Of a DNA stretch of 14,889 nucleotides, positions 1 through 6,831 are shown one piece after another. The notes under the pieces were generated by a model, which was given only the letters and a program-made list of their open reading frames with translations, did no database searches and was not told the origin of the DNA. Every line of letters starts with the position of its first letter. The stretch's first letter is position 1. The translations under genes and the position numbers were made by a program. This stretch comes from CAZHGD01 sp964531735 (GTDB taxonomy: Bacteria; Armatimonadota; UBA10988), in assembly GCA_964531735.1 (NCBI GenBank), contig CAZHGD010000186.1:1-14889 (forward strand), in the 5' to 3' direction.

Positions 1-25
1 ATCGCTCGGGCGGGAGGCGAGCCCA

Positions 26-112
26 AGTTGACGCCAACGTCACGAGGCATCGACAGATCGTGGACCCGCTCGGCCTACGCCACGGCGGGCGCGACCGAGC
101 GGGTCCGGGTGA
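26..112 (-). repeat. 3'-flank repeat, copy A (downstream of prepilin 1)
   Basis: This stretch matches 940-1026 over most of its length: both begin with AGTTGACG, continue through a related GTCACG-containing segment and then GTGGACCCGCTCG, a spacer, and CGAGCGGGTCC followed by a similar run into the end of a prepilin gene. By eye about three quarters of positions agree. Each copy lies just downstream of one of the two paralogous prepilin genes, so the 3' flank seems to have been duplicated together with the gene. Confidence 0.6.
62..106 (-). terminator. Inverted repeat downstream of prepilin 1, terminator-like
   Basis: A perfect 12-bp inverted repeat (GGACCCGCTCGG at 62-73 and CCGAGCGGGTCC at 95-106) encloses a 21-nt loop. 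It begins about 40 bp after the prepilin 1 stop codon. No T-run follows on the minus strand, so this is not a classical intrinsic terminator. It could be a GC-rich terminator or a 3'-end stabilising hairpin. The same element stands after prepilin 2. Confidence 0.45.
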
Positions 113-146
113 TCAGCCGGACGGCCGACTGGCGGCCGGCGGTCGG

Positions 147-785
147 CTAAGGTGTCCAGGTGGGCGTGAGCGCACTGGGCTTGCAGTTCATGTAGCTCAG
201 CCACTTGACGTGTCCGTCGACGTAGCCGACGTTGAGGCCGTCGTTGTGGACGACGTTCAGGCGGCTCGCGTTGCCGGCGCTGTCATTCTTCGCGCCGGTG
301 GTGGCGTTCCAGATCTGCGTGCCCGAGTCGAACGGCGTGTTGCCGTCAGCGAACAGGGCCGTCGTCGACACCAAGTCCAGCGGCGAGATGCCGGCCACGT
401 TGCCGCGGCAGGTGGCGTAGTTGTAGGCATAGCTGCCATACGAGCCATTGTACTGGGCTGCCGTCGGCGGCGCCGCGCGGCCGCTGTCGCTCGGGCAGAG
501 GTAGACCTGGGTGTTCTTCACGTACGGCATGACCAGCGGGCACCAGTTCCACCAGCCGACGCCACCTCCGGTCCAGCCGCAGTAGACGAACTTCTCGTCG
601 TAGTCCTGGCAGTACTGAATCATGGCCAGAGCGAGCTGCTTCTCGTTGCTCTGGCAGGAGCTCTGGCGCGCCTTCTCGCGCGCCTTGGCGAAGACGGGGA
701 ATAGGATCGCGGCCAGGATCGCGATGATGGCGATCACGACCAGGAGCTCGATTAGCGTGAACGCGTTACGGCGGTAGGTCACCAT
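147..785 (-). CDS. DUF1559-type prepilin with H-X9-DG domain (prepilin 1)
   Basis: A 212-residue type IV pilin-like pseudopilin. Seen: a short basic leader (MVTYRRNA), then FTLIELLVVIAIIAILAAIL as processing site and hydrophobic helix (residues 9-28), with Glu13 at mature position +5. FPVFAKAREKARQSSCQSN follows, then a CPSD motif mid-protein and H-X9-DG at residues 180-191. Position -1 is Ala rather than the usual Gly, which prepilin peptidases generally tolerate. The start was set at the ATG at 785 because GGAGG lies 4 nt upstream and the leader then has normal length. The open frame continues to 896 but adds 37 residues unlike any leader. Family knowledge: such proteins are cleaved and N-methylated by prepilin peptidase and are linked to secretion or pilus-like assemblies; the role of this one is unknown. 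It is a close paralogue of the gene at 1058-1741. Confidence 0.9.
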   Translation of the reverse strand: MVTYRRNAFTLIELLVVIAIIAILAAILFPVFAKAREKARQSSCQSNEKQLALAMIQYCQDYDEKFVYCGWTGGGVGWWNWCPLVMPYVKNTQVYLCPSDSGRAAPPTAAQYNGSYGSYAYNYATCRGNVAGISPLDLVSTTALFADGNTPFDSGTQIWNATTGAKNDSAGNASRLNVVHNDGLNVGYVDGHVKWLSYMNCKPSALTPTWTP

Positions 786-835
786 GTTGCCTCCGACCTC
801 GCGCCGGACGCGCAAGGTCCATCGTATTCGTCGCC

Positions 836-852
836 GCCCGGGCTCTCCGGGC
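836..852 (-). other. Small hairpin in the prepilin 1 leader region
   Basis: A 6-bp inverted repeat (GCCCGG at 836-841, CCGGGC at 847-852) with a 5-nt loop lies about 50 bp upstream of the prepilin 1 start, inside the probable 5' untranslated region. It is short for GC-rich DNA and may be chance. Confidence 0.2.
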
Positions 853-885
853 AGCGCACGCGGTCGCTCGACGGCGTCGCCGCGC

Positions 886-914
886 AGCATACCCATAGTA
901 CCCCCCGGTATCAG
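886..914 (-). promoter_or_regulatory. Candidate sigma-70-type promoter of prepilin 1
   Basis: On the minus strand, CTGATA (plus 909-914) and TATGCT (plus 886-891) each match 4 of 6 consensus bases of the -35 and -10 boxes and are separated by 17 bp. This would give a leader of roughly 95 nt. The same GGGTAT-CT core occurs upstream of prepilin 2, which supports it. The match is modest and no start site is known. Confidence 0.35.
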
Positions 915-939
915 GTCTGCGCCCGTCGATAAGGTGCTG

Positions 940-1026
940 AGTTGACGCGAAGGTCACGCGATGCCTGCGAACGGTGGACCCGCTCGACCCTTGCCGCGTC
1001 GGGCCAGACCGAGCGGGTCCGAGTCA
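940..1026 (-). repeat. 3'-flank repeat, copy B (downstream of prepilin 2)
   Basis: Second copy of the element at 26-112, placed the same way relative to its prepilin gene. It is slightly diverged: the stem is 11 bp here against 12 bp in copy A, while the loop differs strongly in sequence but keeps nearly the same length. Conserved arms with a drifting loop suggest that the hairpin itself is under constraint. Confidence 0.6.
976..1020 (-). terminator. Inverted repeat downstream of prepilin 2, terminator-like
   Basis: A perfect 11-bp inverted repeat (GGACCCGCTCG at 976-986, CGAGCGGGTCC at 1010-1020) with a 23-nt loop begins about 38 bp past the prepilin 2 stop. There is no T-run. Its position between two tandem genes on the same strand fits a terminator or a processing/stability hairpin that keeps the two prepilins as separate transcripts. 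Confidence 0.45.
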
Positions 1027-1057
1027 TCTCGGGAGTGGCCGACCGGCCGCCCGTCCA

Positions 1058-1741
1058 CTACGGCGTGGCGTTGGGCACGACCTGGTAGATCGACACGGCG
1101 TAGGTGGCGTTGGTGTTGTTGGTGCCGAACTGGTTATACAGCAGCGCCTGGTTCTTGCTCCACTTCACGTGGCCGTCGGCATAGCCCACGTTGATGCCGC
1201 TGTTGTGCCAGTCCACCGGCTGGGTGGTGTTGCCGTAGTAGCCGATGCCGCCCTGGCCGCCGAGCCGCGTGTAGATGTTGTCCGTGCTGTCCATCCACGG
1301 GTTGCGGCAGTCGCCGAGCAGGAACTTCTCGGCCGGCTTCTCGATGGTCCCGATCGCCACCTGGAAGTTCATGTTGAAGCCATACGAACAGACCCAGGTC
1401 TGCGATGGGGTGACCAGGTCGTAGGTCATCGAGTAGCCTTGCACGGATGGGCAGACGAGGATCTGGATGCTCTTCATGTACGGCATGACCACGGTCGGCG
1501 GGAAGTACGTGGTCGTGCCATTGTGCCAGTTCACGTACCAGCCCGCGGGGAACCGCTCGTCGAAGTCCTGGGCGTACTGCATGTAGGCCAGGCCAAGCTG
1601 CTTCTGGTTGCTCTGACAAGAGCTCTGCCGCGCCTTCTCGCGCGCCTTGGCGAACACCGGGAAGAGAATCGCCGCCAGAATGGCAATGATGGCGATCACG
1701 ACGAGCAACTCGATCAGAGTAAACGCCTTACGTTGGGCCAT
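1058..1741 (-). CDS. DUF1559-type prepilin with H-X9-DG domain (prepilin 2)
   Basis: A 227-residue pseudopilin, paralogue of the gene at 147-785. Seen: leader MAQRKA, processing site and helix FTLIELLVVIAIIAILAAIL (residues 7-26, Glu11 at +5), FPVFAKAREKARQSSCQSN, a central LVCPSVQG segment in place of CPSD, and H-X9-DG at residues 179-190. The first 50 codons are almost identical in protein to prepilin 1, while the globular part has diverged, the usual pattern in this family. The start is supported by AAGGAG 7 nt upstream of ATG. A 9-bp GC hairpin sits directly before that ribosome binding site. As in prepilin 1, position -1 is Ala. Function is inferred from the family only: a processed, membrane-anchored, surface- or periplasm-facing pseudopilin. 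Confidence 0.9.
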   Translation of the reverse strand: MAQRKAFTLIELLVVIAIIAILAAILFPVFAKAREKARQSSCQSNQKQLGLAYMQYAQDFDERFPAGWYVNWHNGTTTYFPPTVVMPYMKSIQILVCPSVQGYSMTYDLVTPSQTWVCSYGFNMNFQVAIGTIEKPAEKFLLGDCRNPWMDSTDNIYTRLGGQGGIGYYGNTTQPVDWHNSGINVGYADGHVKWSKNQALLYNQFGTNNTNATYAVSIYQVVPNATP

Positions 1742-1756
1742 GTGAATGCTCCTTCA

Positions 1757-1778
1757 GCCGGCCCGTTGGCGGGCCGGC
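1757..1778 (-). promoter_or_regulatory. Hairpin abutting the prepilin 2 ribosome binding site
   Basis: A perfect 9-bp inverted repeat (GCCGGCCCG at 1757-1765, CGGGCCGGC at 1770-1778) with a 4-nt loop (CCAA in the transcript) ends 2 nt before the AAGGAG of prepilin 2. In the mRNA it would be a very stable stem immediately 5' of the Shine-Dalgarno sequence. It could protect the 5' end, modulate ribosome access, or stop read-through from the upstream operon. No U-run follows. Confidence 0.5.
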
Positions 1779-1851
1779 AGTGCCCAACCCCGTCGGCACT
1801 CCCAGCGGCGGGCGGACACCAGATCCTGGCGCCGGATCCATACCACCGCCT

Positions 1852-1881
1852 AGTATACCCAGACTGCGGGGGCCGCCGCAA
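1852..1881 (-). promoter_or_regulatory. Candidate sigma-70-type promoter of prepilin 2
   Basis: On the minus strand, TATACT (plus 1852-1857) matches 5 of 6 bases of the -10 box, and TTGCGG (plus 1876-1881) keeps the TTG of the -35 box at 18 bp spacing. Transcription would start about 105 nt before the prepilin ATG and include the hairpin at 1757-1778. Confidence 0.4.
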
Positions 1882-1935
1882 GGGTGTTTGCCGGTGTGCT
1901 ACGGCCAGGTGACCAGCCGCCCGCAGTGGCTCGGC

Positions 1936-2418
1936 TCAGCGCGGTGTCACGGCCATGCGGATCTGGAACGTGCAGGTCAGGTTGGGCACGAAGGAGGGAC
2001 CGTAGACCTCGACGGCGCCGCAGCGGGCTTCGCGGTACGGCGAGTTCGGCAGCCACTCGTGGTTGATGTGCTGGTAGGCCGCGCCGATGGAGCCCAAGCC
2101 GCCGCGCACGGTGAACACGGCGTACTGGCCACCGGGGATGACCGCCTGCGCCAAGTCGGCCGGCTGGTCGTCGAAGCGGGCCACGGCGACGCCCGCCAGA
2201 TAGCAGTCGAGGCCCGACTGGCCCGACGGGTAGACGAAGCCGTAGCTGACCTCGGGTTCGGTGCGGTGGGCCACTTCGCCCAGGCGATGGCAGAGGCGGA
2301 ACCAAAGCGTCGGCACCAGGCTCCAGTCGGTCTGCTCGGGGTTGAAGGACAGCCCGACGACCATCACCAACGGCAGCTCCACCAGCTCGGGCGGACCGGC
2401 AATCACCTCGGGCATCAT
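1936..2418 (-). CDS. GyrI-like / AraC effector-binding domain protein
   Basis: A 160-residue stand-alone protein resembling the GyrI-like small-molecule-binding domain, also found as the C-terminal effector-binding domain of AraC/MerR-type regulators such as Rob and BmrR. Seen: an early VVGLSFNPEQ strand, a central SYGFVYP segment, the AVIPGGQYAVFTVRGGLGSI stretch typical of the domain's second half, and the HEWLPNSPYREARCGAVEVYGP stretch matching the conserved E-VY end. There is no helix-turn-helix, so it should bind a ligand without binding DNA. AGGGAG lies 5 nt before the first of two ATG codons. It follows the acyltransferase gene after 9 bp, so the two are probably cotranscribed. The ligand is unknown, and single-domain GyrI-like proteins act as drug- or inhibitor-binding proteins in other bacteria. 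Confidence 0.75.
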   Translation of the reverse strand: MMPEVIAGPPELVELPLVMVVGLSFNPEQTDWSLVPTLWFRLCHRLGEVAHRTEPEVSYGFVYPSGQSGLDCYLAGVAVARFDDQPADLAQAVIPGGQYAVFTVRGGLGSIGAAYQHINHEWLPNSPYREARCGAVEVYGPSFVPNLTCTFQIRMAVTPR

Positions 2419-2427
2419 CGCGGCTCC

Positions 2428-3390
2428 CTACAGGTCGGCTTCCACCTTGCGTGTGGCGCGGCGGACGGCGACCGGCGTCTTCCAACGCCGATGGACCCAA
2501 TGCCACTCCTCGGGACGCAGGCGGATCTGGGCACCGATCGCGTCGTTCATGCGCTGGGTGAACGCCAGCGCGTCAGCGTCTTCGTCGCCACTGTGGCAGA
2601 ACTCCAGCGGGCGGTGCATATCGACCGTCATGAAGCCGTTCGGGTCGCGCTGGATGAAGCAAGGCAGCACGGGTGCGCCGGTGCGCTGGGCCAGCATGAA
2701 CGGTCCCAGCGCCGTGGGCGCCGGATGGCCCAGGAAGTCGGCCATGATGCCGCCGCGGGCCGCGGCCTGATCGGCCAGGATGCCCACGATGCCGCCGGTT
2801 TCGAGCGTGCGCAGTGCTTCGCGCCAGCCCTGCTTGTGGACCACGCGCACCTTGTGTTGCGCGCGGATCGCGCCGACGTACTGCTCGACCAGGTCCTCGT
2901 CGCTGGCGCGGGCGATGACCGTCACTTCGAGGTCGTAGGCGGCACACAGCGCGGCCATCATTTCGAAGTTGCCATAATGCCCGGTCAACATGATGACGCC
3001 GCGCCCGCCGGACAGCGCCTGGCGCAGGTGGCCCTGACCGTTGACTCGAATGCGCTGCTGGAGCTGCTTGGGCGTGGTCTGCGAAAGGCGGATGAACTCG
3101 ATGGCGCCGCGCGCGGTGCAGGACATCACTCGGCTGGCCAGCGCCTCGCGCCAAGCCGCCGTGGTGGTGGCGCCGTAGACGAGGCGCAGGTGGTCGCGCA
3201 TGCGCCGGCGTAGCGCCGGCCAGAGCAGCACCACCCAGAAGCGGAGCGTGCGTGCCAGCGCCGGGTCGCAGTGCAACGGGAACGCCCGCACGACTGCTCG
3301 CGCAAACAACGTTGCGCCGGCCACAATCCAGCGCTTCAGCCGGCGCGCCGGTGTGATCTCGCCTCGGGTCAGCCGCGCACGTGTCCTCAC
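2428..3390 (-). CDS. LpxL/HtrB-family lysophospholipid (lipid A) acyltransferase
   Basis: A 320-residue protein of the LpxL/HtrB/MsbB acyltransferase family, inner-membrane enzymes that move an acyl chain from acyl-ACP onto a lipid A precursor or a related glycolipid. Seen: a basic N-terminus with a hydrophobic patch near residues 22-60; the catalytic H-X4-E motif in TGHYGNFE (His138, Glu143); the ILADQAAARGG block from about 204, followed by FLGHPAPTALGP; VLPCFIQRD (241-249); and the C-terminal family signature EEWHWVHRRWKT (294-305). Length fits the family. The start is GTG at 3390 with GGAG 10 nt upstream. It heads a likely two-gene operon with the effector-binding protein and is divergent from the glycoside hydrolase. 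The exact acceptor (lipid A or another lipid) cannot be read from sequence. Confidence 0.88.
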   Translation of the reverse strand: MRTRARLTRGEITPARRLKRWIVAGATLFARAVVRAFPLHCDPALARTLRFWVVLLWPALRRRMRDHLRLVYGATTTAAWREALASRVMSCTARGAIEFIRLSQTTPKQLQQRIRVNGQGHLRQALSGGRGVIMLTGHYGNFEMMAALCAAYDLEVTVIARASDEDLVEQYVGAIRAQHKVRVVHKQGWREALRTLETGGIVGILADQAAARGGIMADFLGHPAPTALGPFMLAQRTGAPVLPCFIQRDPNGFMTVDMHRPLEFCHSGDEDADALAFTQRMNDAIGAQIRLRPEEWHWVHRRWKTPVAVRRATRKVEADL

Positions 3391-3578
3391 CAGGCCACCG
3401 CTCCAAGTGACGTCACCGCGTCACAATAGCCAGCGTCCGCGGCGGTCGCCCACCCCAACGACGGGCGCACCTGCATGGTACTCGTCAAGCTGGGATTTGT
3501 CGATGCTCGGCCGCGGCAGGATCGCCGCCCGGTCAGCGCGAACCCGCTGGCCACGGTCGCGCTGACCCGGAGTGCGCC
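3391..3578. promoter_or_regulatory. Divergent intergenic region with a 10-bp palindrome
   Basis: 188 bp between the acyltransferase (leftward) and the glycoside hydrolase (rightward), so promoters for both must lie here or just inside the genes. GTGACGTCAC (3407-3416) is a perfect 10-bp palindrome 17 bp before the acyltransferase GTG. CACAAT (3421-3426) resembles a -10 box, without a convincing -35. No other structure was seen. Confidence 0.25.
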
Positions 3579-6500
3579 ATGAGCCTGCCCGCGGCGATGA
3601 GCCTGTACTGCCTGGCCCTGACAGCGCCGGAGCTGGTGCGCAACGGCAGCTTCGAACAGGGCAGCCTGCCGCTGCGCGGTGTCGGCTACGTCAGCCAGGG
3701 CAACACGCTTGAGGCCTGGGAGGTCCGCGGCGAAGTGGCCCGGAACACGCGTGGCCTGGCCTTCTACGACAACGGCCTCGCCACCGGGCAGTATGCCGTG
3801 GCCCTGCAGAACCGGGCCAGCCTGTGCCAGGAAGTGGGTCCGTTCGAGCGCGACCGGGTGTACCGCCTGAGCCTGCGCGCCAACGGTCGTGCCGCCGACC
3901 AGGTGGCGTACCAGCGCTGCGGCCGCCTCGAGGTACGGCTCAACGGGACGCCGTTGCTGGGTCCGGTCGAGGTCAAGCCGGCCGCTCCGGCTGGGCGGTT
4001 CGAGCAGGCCTTCCAAGCGTTCGACGTCCTGTTCGTGCCGGGCGACGGGACCTTCGCGCTGGAGCTGGCGCAGACCGATCCGGCCGACGGCATCTCGGTG
4101 CTGGTCGATGAGGTGCGCATCGCGCCGGCCGAGGCGCCGGCCGACCGCGCCATCCGCGTCAACCGCGCCCGGGTCCGGCCGGCCGGCCAGCCGGTCACCG
4201 AGGTGGATTTCCGGCAAACCACCTGGATCTGGTCACCCGAGGCGGCCGATCCGCTCCAGGCCGCGCCGGCGGGCACCCGCTGGTTCCGGCGCGGGTTCCA
4301 GGTCGAGCGCCTGCCGGACATCAACCGCGCCGTGTTCGTGGCCGCCGCCGACAACGGCGCCGAGGTCTTCGTGAACGGCACCTATGTCGGCACCGCGGCC
4401 GGCTTCGGCGACTGGTACGAAGTCGACTTCCGCCATGAGCTGCGGCCCGGCCGCAACGTGATTGCGTTGCGCGCGGTCAATGCCGGCGACCAGCCGAATC
4501 CGGCGGGCGTCGCCGGGGTCGTGCTCCTCCTGGCCGCCGACGGCCGCCCGGTGCAGGCGCTGTTCACCGACGCCGCGTGGCGCACCAGTCCGACCGAGGC
4601 GCCGGGTTGGCTGGCGCCCGACTTCGACGATGCCGCCTGGCGACCGGCCGCCGTGCTCGGCCGCGTCGGCTGCGCGCCCTGGGGCGACTTCGGCTTCCTG
4701 ACCTGGCTGGTGCCGCCCGAGTTCTGCCGTTTCACCGTGCCCGGACAGGAGCGGCACCTGGCGCTGCTGCGACAGCTCTTCTGGCTGCATCATCCAGGCA
4801 GCGGGCCGAAGGCGACGCTGTGGGACGGCTGGATGTCCATGTCCTCGCTGTGGCCGGCGGTCGGCGCCGCGCCGGGCGCCAGCGCGTTCCGCGCGGCCTG
4901 GCGGTCCGAACTGTTGCGGCGGCCCATCGATCGCGAAGGCTACGTGAGCACCATCCAGCACCACGGCTTCGGGCACGGCGAGGGCTGGCCGTTCCCGACC
5001 ACCTTCCAGGCTGGTGGCGTCGGCTGGCAGTTCGCCAGCGAGCACACCGCCTATCGCGTGGCGCCGGTGCGACGACTCGACGGCTGGCAACTGACCGGCC
5101 TGGAGCGCACCGGCCTCGACGCGAGCCGCGGCCTGACGCTCAAGGTCACCGCCAACGAGGCCGCGCTGACCACGCCCGGCTTCAACGTCGACCGCACCGT
5201 GGCCCCGTTCGTGCGGCTGGAGTGGCAGGTCGACTGCCCGGCCGGCGCGACGGCCCGGGTGCAATGGACCACGCCGGAGCATCCGGCGTTCGGGCCCGAG
5301 CGGTCGCTGCCGCTCCCGTTGGCGCCCGATGCGCCGGGCCGACCGTTCACCGACGTGCCGCTCTACCGCCATGCGGACCCCGGCCCGCGCCTGACCGGCC
5401 TGCGGCTGGTGTTCACCGGCGCCCGCGGCGGCACGGTGCGTCTGCTGGGTCTGATCACCGCGCCGGACACGCGCCATCCAGTGAACAACCCGTGCTACCT
5501 GCAGGGCTGCACCGAGTACTTCCGCTGGACCGGCGACGTGGCCTTCCTGCGGCAGAACCTGGCGCGCATGAGGCAAGCGCTGGACTGGGCGCTCCGCGAG
5601 TTCCGGGTCGAGGCCGAAGGCGGCGTGTTCGTGCCCTGGGTCGGCCACGACGGGCGCAGCGGCCTGACGCTGGGCGCCGACGGCCGCAAGACCATCCACC
5701 CGGGCCGCGGTATCGGCGCCAACTACTGGGACCTGCTCCCGTTCAGCGCGCACGACTGCCTGGCCACCATCTACCTCTACGACGCCTTGCGCCGCATGGC
5801 CGCGCTGGAGGACACCATCGCGCGACATGCCGACTGGTCCCTGCCCGCGGCCACCTGGCCGGCGCAGCGTCTGGCCAGCCTGGCCGAGCAGGTGCGGCGC
5901 CGGTCCGGGCAGCGGTTCTGGAATCCGGCCACCGGCCGGTTCGTGGCGTGTGTGGACACCGCCGGCGTGGCGCACGACTACGGCTACACGTTCGTCAACT
6001 GCGAGGCCATCTGCTATGGCCTGGCCACGCCCGAACAGGCGCGCAGCATCCTCGACTGGCTCGACGGGCGGCGCCGGGTCGCCGGTGATACGGCCACCGG
6101 TGACGACATCTACCACTGGCGCTTCGGACCGCGGGCCACCACGCGGCGCAACGTCGACTGGTACAGCTTCGTCTGGTCCGGGCCCGAGGCGATTCCGTGG
6201 GGCGGGCAGGTGCAGGACGGTGGCGCGGTGCTGGGCTTTGCCTACCACGACCAGATGGCCCGCCTGCTGACCGCCGGACCGGACGACGCCTGGCGCAAGC
6301 TGCGCCAGACGCTCGAATGGTTCGCCGATATCCGCGCGGCCGGCGGCTACCGCCGCTACTACGCCGTGTCGGGCCGCGGGACGCTGCAAGGCGGTGGCCC
6401 GCCCGGTGGGCTGGGCATGGATTGCGAGTTCTTCGAGAGTGTCCTGGTCCCGCAGATCATGCTCTACGGGTTCCTCGGCTTCGAGCCGCTGCCGGACGGC

Positions 6501-6734
6501 CTGCGCCTGGCGCCCCAGCTCCCGCGCGACTGGCCCGAGCTGACGATCGACCGCATCCACTACCGCGACACGGTGCTGACCGTCTCCGCTACGCCCGACC
6601 ACCTGCGCGTGACCTGCCACGGCGGCGCGCCGACGAAGGTGCGCCTGGAGCTGCCGCCAGGCTGGCAAGGGACGGGTACCGAGGTGGAGATCGGCGACCA
6701 GCGGGTGATCGAGGCGCGGCGGACCGAGCGGTAG
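3579..6734 (+). CDS. Large multidomain six-hairpin-type glycoside hydrolase
   Basis: A 1051-residue protein with a glycosidase-like layout. Residues about 15-185 form a beta-sandwich starting LVRNGSFEQG and ending SVLVDEVRIAP, carbohydrate-binding-like. Residues about 214-370 resemble the alpha-L-rhamnosidase N-terminal accessory domain (ADNGAEVFVNG, GRNVIALRAVN, FDDAAWRPA). Residues about 385-960 look like an (alpha/alpha)6 toroid, with LQGCTEYFRWTGD near 635-650, the acidic VGHDGRSG (Asp691), NYWDLLPF (715-722), WGGQVQDGG (874-882) and DCEFFESV (948-955). A C-terminal beta domain (PDGLRLAPQLP onward) follows, as in GH78/GH65-type enzymes. Asp691, Asp880, Glu950 and Glu953 are candidate acid/base residues by inference only. 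The start ATG has GGAG 6 nt upstream. The N-terminus lacks the positive charge and long hydrophobic core of a clear signal peptide. Substrate and GH family are not assignable by eye; the neighbourhood suggests polysaccharide breakdown. Confidence 0.75.
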   Translation: MSLPAAMSLYCLALTAPELVRNGSFEQGSLPLRGVGYVSQGNTLEAWEVRGEVARNTRGLAFYDNGLATGQYAVALQNRASLCQEVGPFERDRVYRLSLRANGRAADQVAYQRCGRLEVRLNGTPLLGPVEVKPAAPAGRFEQAFQAFDVLFVPGDGTFALELAQTDPADGISVLVDEVRIAPAEAPADRAIRVNRARVRPAGQPVTEVDFRQTTWIWSPEAADPLQAAPAGTRWFRRGFQVERLPDINRAVFVAAADNGAEVFVNGTYVGTAAGFGDWYEVDFRHELRPGRNVIALRAVNAGDQPNPAGVAGVVLLLAADGRPVQALFTDAAWRTSPTEAPGWLAPDFDDAAWRPAAVLGRVGCAPWGDFGFLTWLVPPEFCRFTVPGQERHLALLRQLFWLHHPGSGPKATLWDGWMSMSSLWPAVGAAPGASAFRAAWRSELLRRPIDREGYVSTIQHHGFGHGEGWPFPTTFQAGGVGWQFASEHTAYRVAPVRRLDGWQLTGLERTGLDASRGLTLKVTANEAALTTPGFNVDRTVAPFVRLEWQVDCPAGATARVQWTTPEHPAFGPERSLPLPLAPDAPGRPFTDVPLYRHADPGPRLTGLRLVFTGARGGTVRLLGLITAPDTRHPVNNPCYLQGCTEYFRWTGDVAFLRQNLARMRQALDWALREFRVEAEGGVFVPWVGHDGRSGLTLGADGRKTIHPGRGIGANYWDLLPFSAHDCLATIYLYDALRRMAALEDTIARHADWSLPAATWPAQRLASLAEQVRRRSGQRFWNPATGRFVACVDTAGVAHDYGYTFVNCEAICYGLATPEQARSILDWLDGRRRVAGDTATGDDIYHWRFGPRATTRRNVDWYSFVWSGPEAIPWGGQVQDGGAVLGFAYHDQMARLLTAGPDDAWRKLRQTLEWFADIRAAGGYRRYYAVSGRGTLQGGGPPGGLGMDCEFFESVLVPQIMLYGFLGFEPLPDGLRLAPQLPRDWPELTIDRIHYRDTVLTVSATPDHLRVTCHGGAPTKVRLELPPGWQGTGTEVEIGDQRVIEARRTER

Positions 6735-6831
6735 CGCGCCGTCGCGACTCGTCATCGCCGCGCAACATCTGCTCGTAACCTCCGCGCGGCGGTGCGGCAC
6801 AGCCTGATCGGAGAGCACGGAGCGTTTGGGC

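Noticed and set aside
974..1912. A 312-codon plus-strand frame opposite prepilin 2
   Set aside because: Antisense of a strongly supported prepilin, with no domain or credible start. The same applies to 60-704 opposite prepilin 1.
1863..1927. Inverted repeat ACTGCGGG (1863-1870) / CCCGCAGT (1920-1927)
   Set aside because: The 49-nt loop is long and one arm lies next to the proposed prepilin 2 promoter. An 8-bp match at this distance is not surprising in GC-rich DNA.
1780..3213. A 477-codon plus-strand frame opposite the LpxL-like and GyrI-like genes
   Set aside because: It has no recognisable domain and spans two genes plus their gap. The minus-strand proteins have clear family motifs. GC-rich shadow frame.
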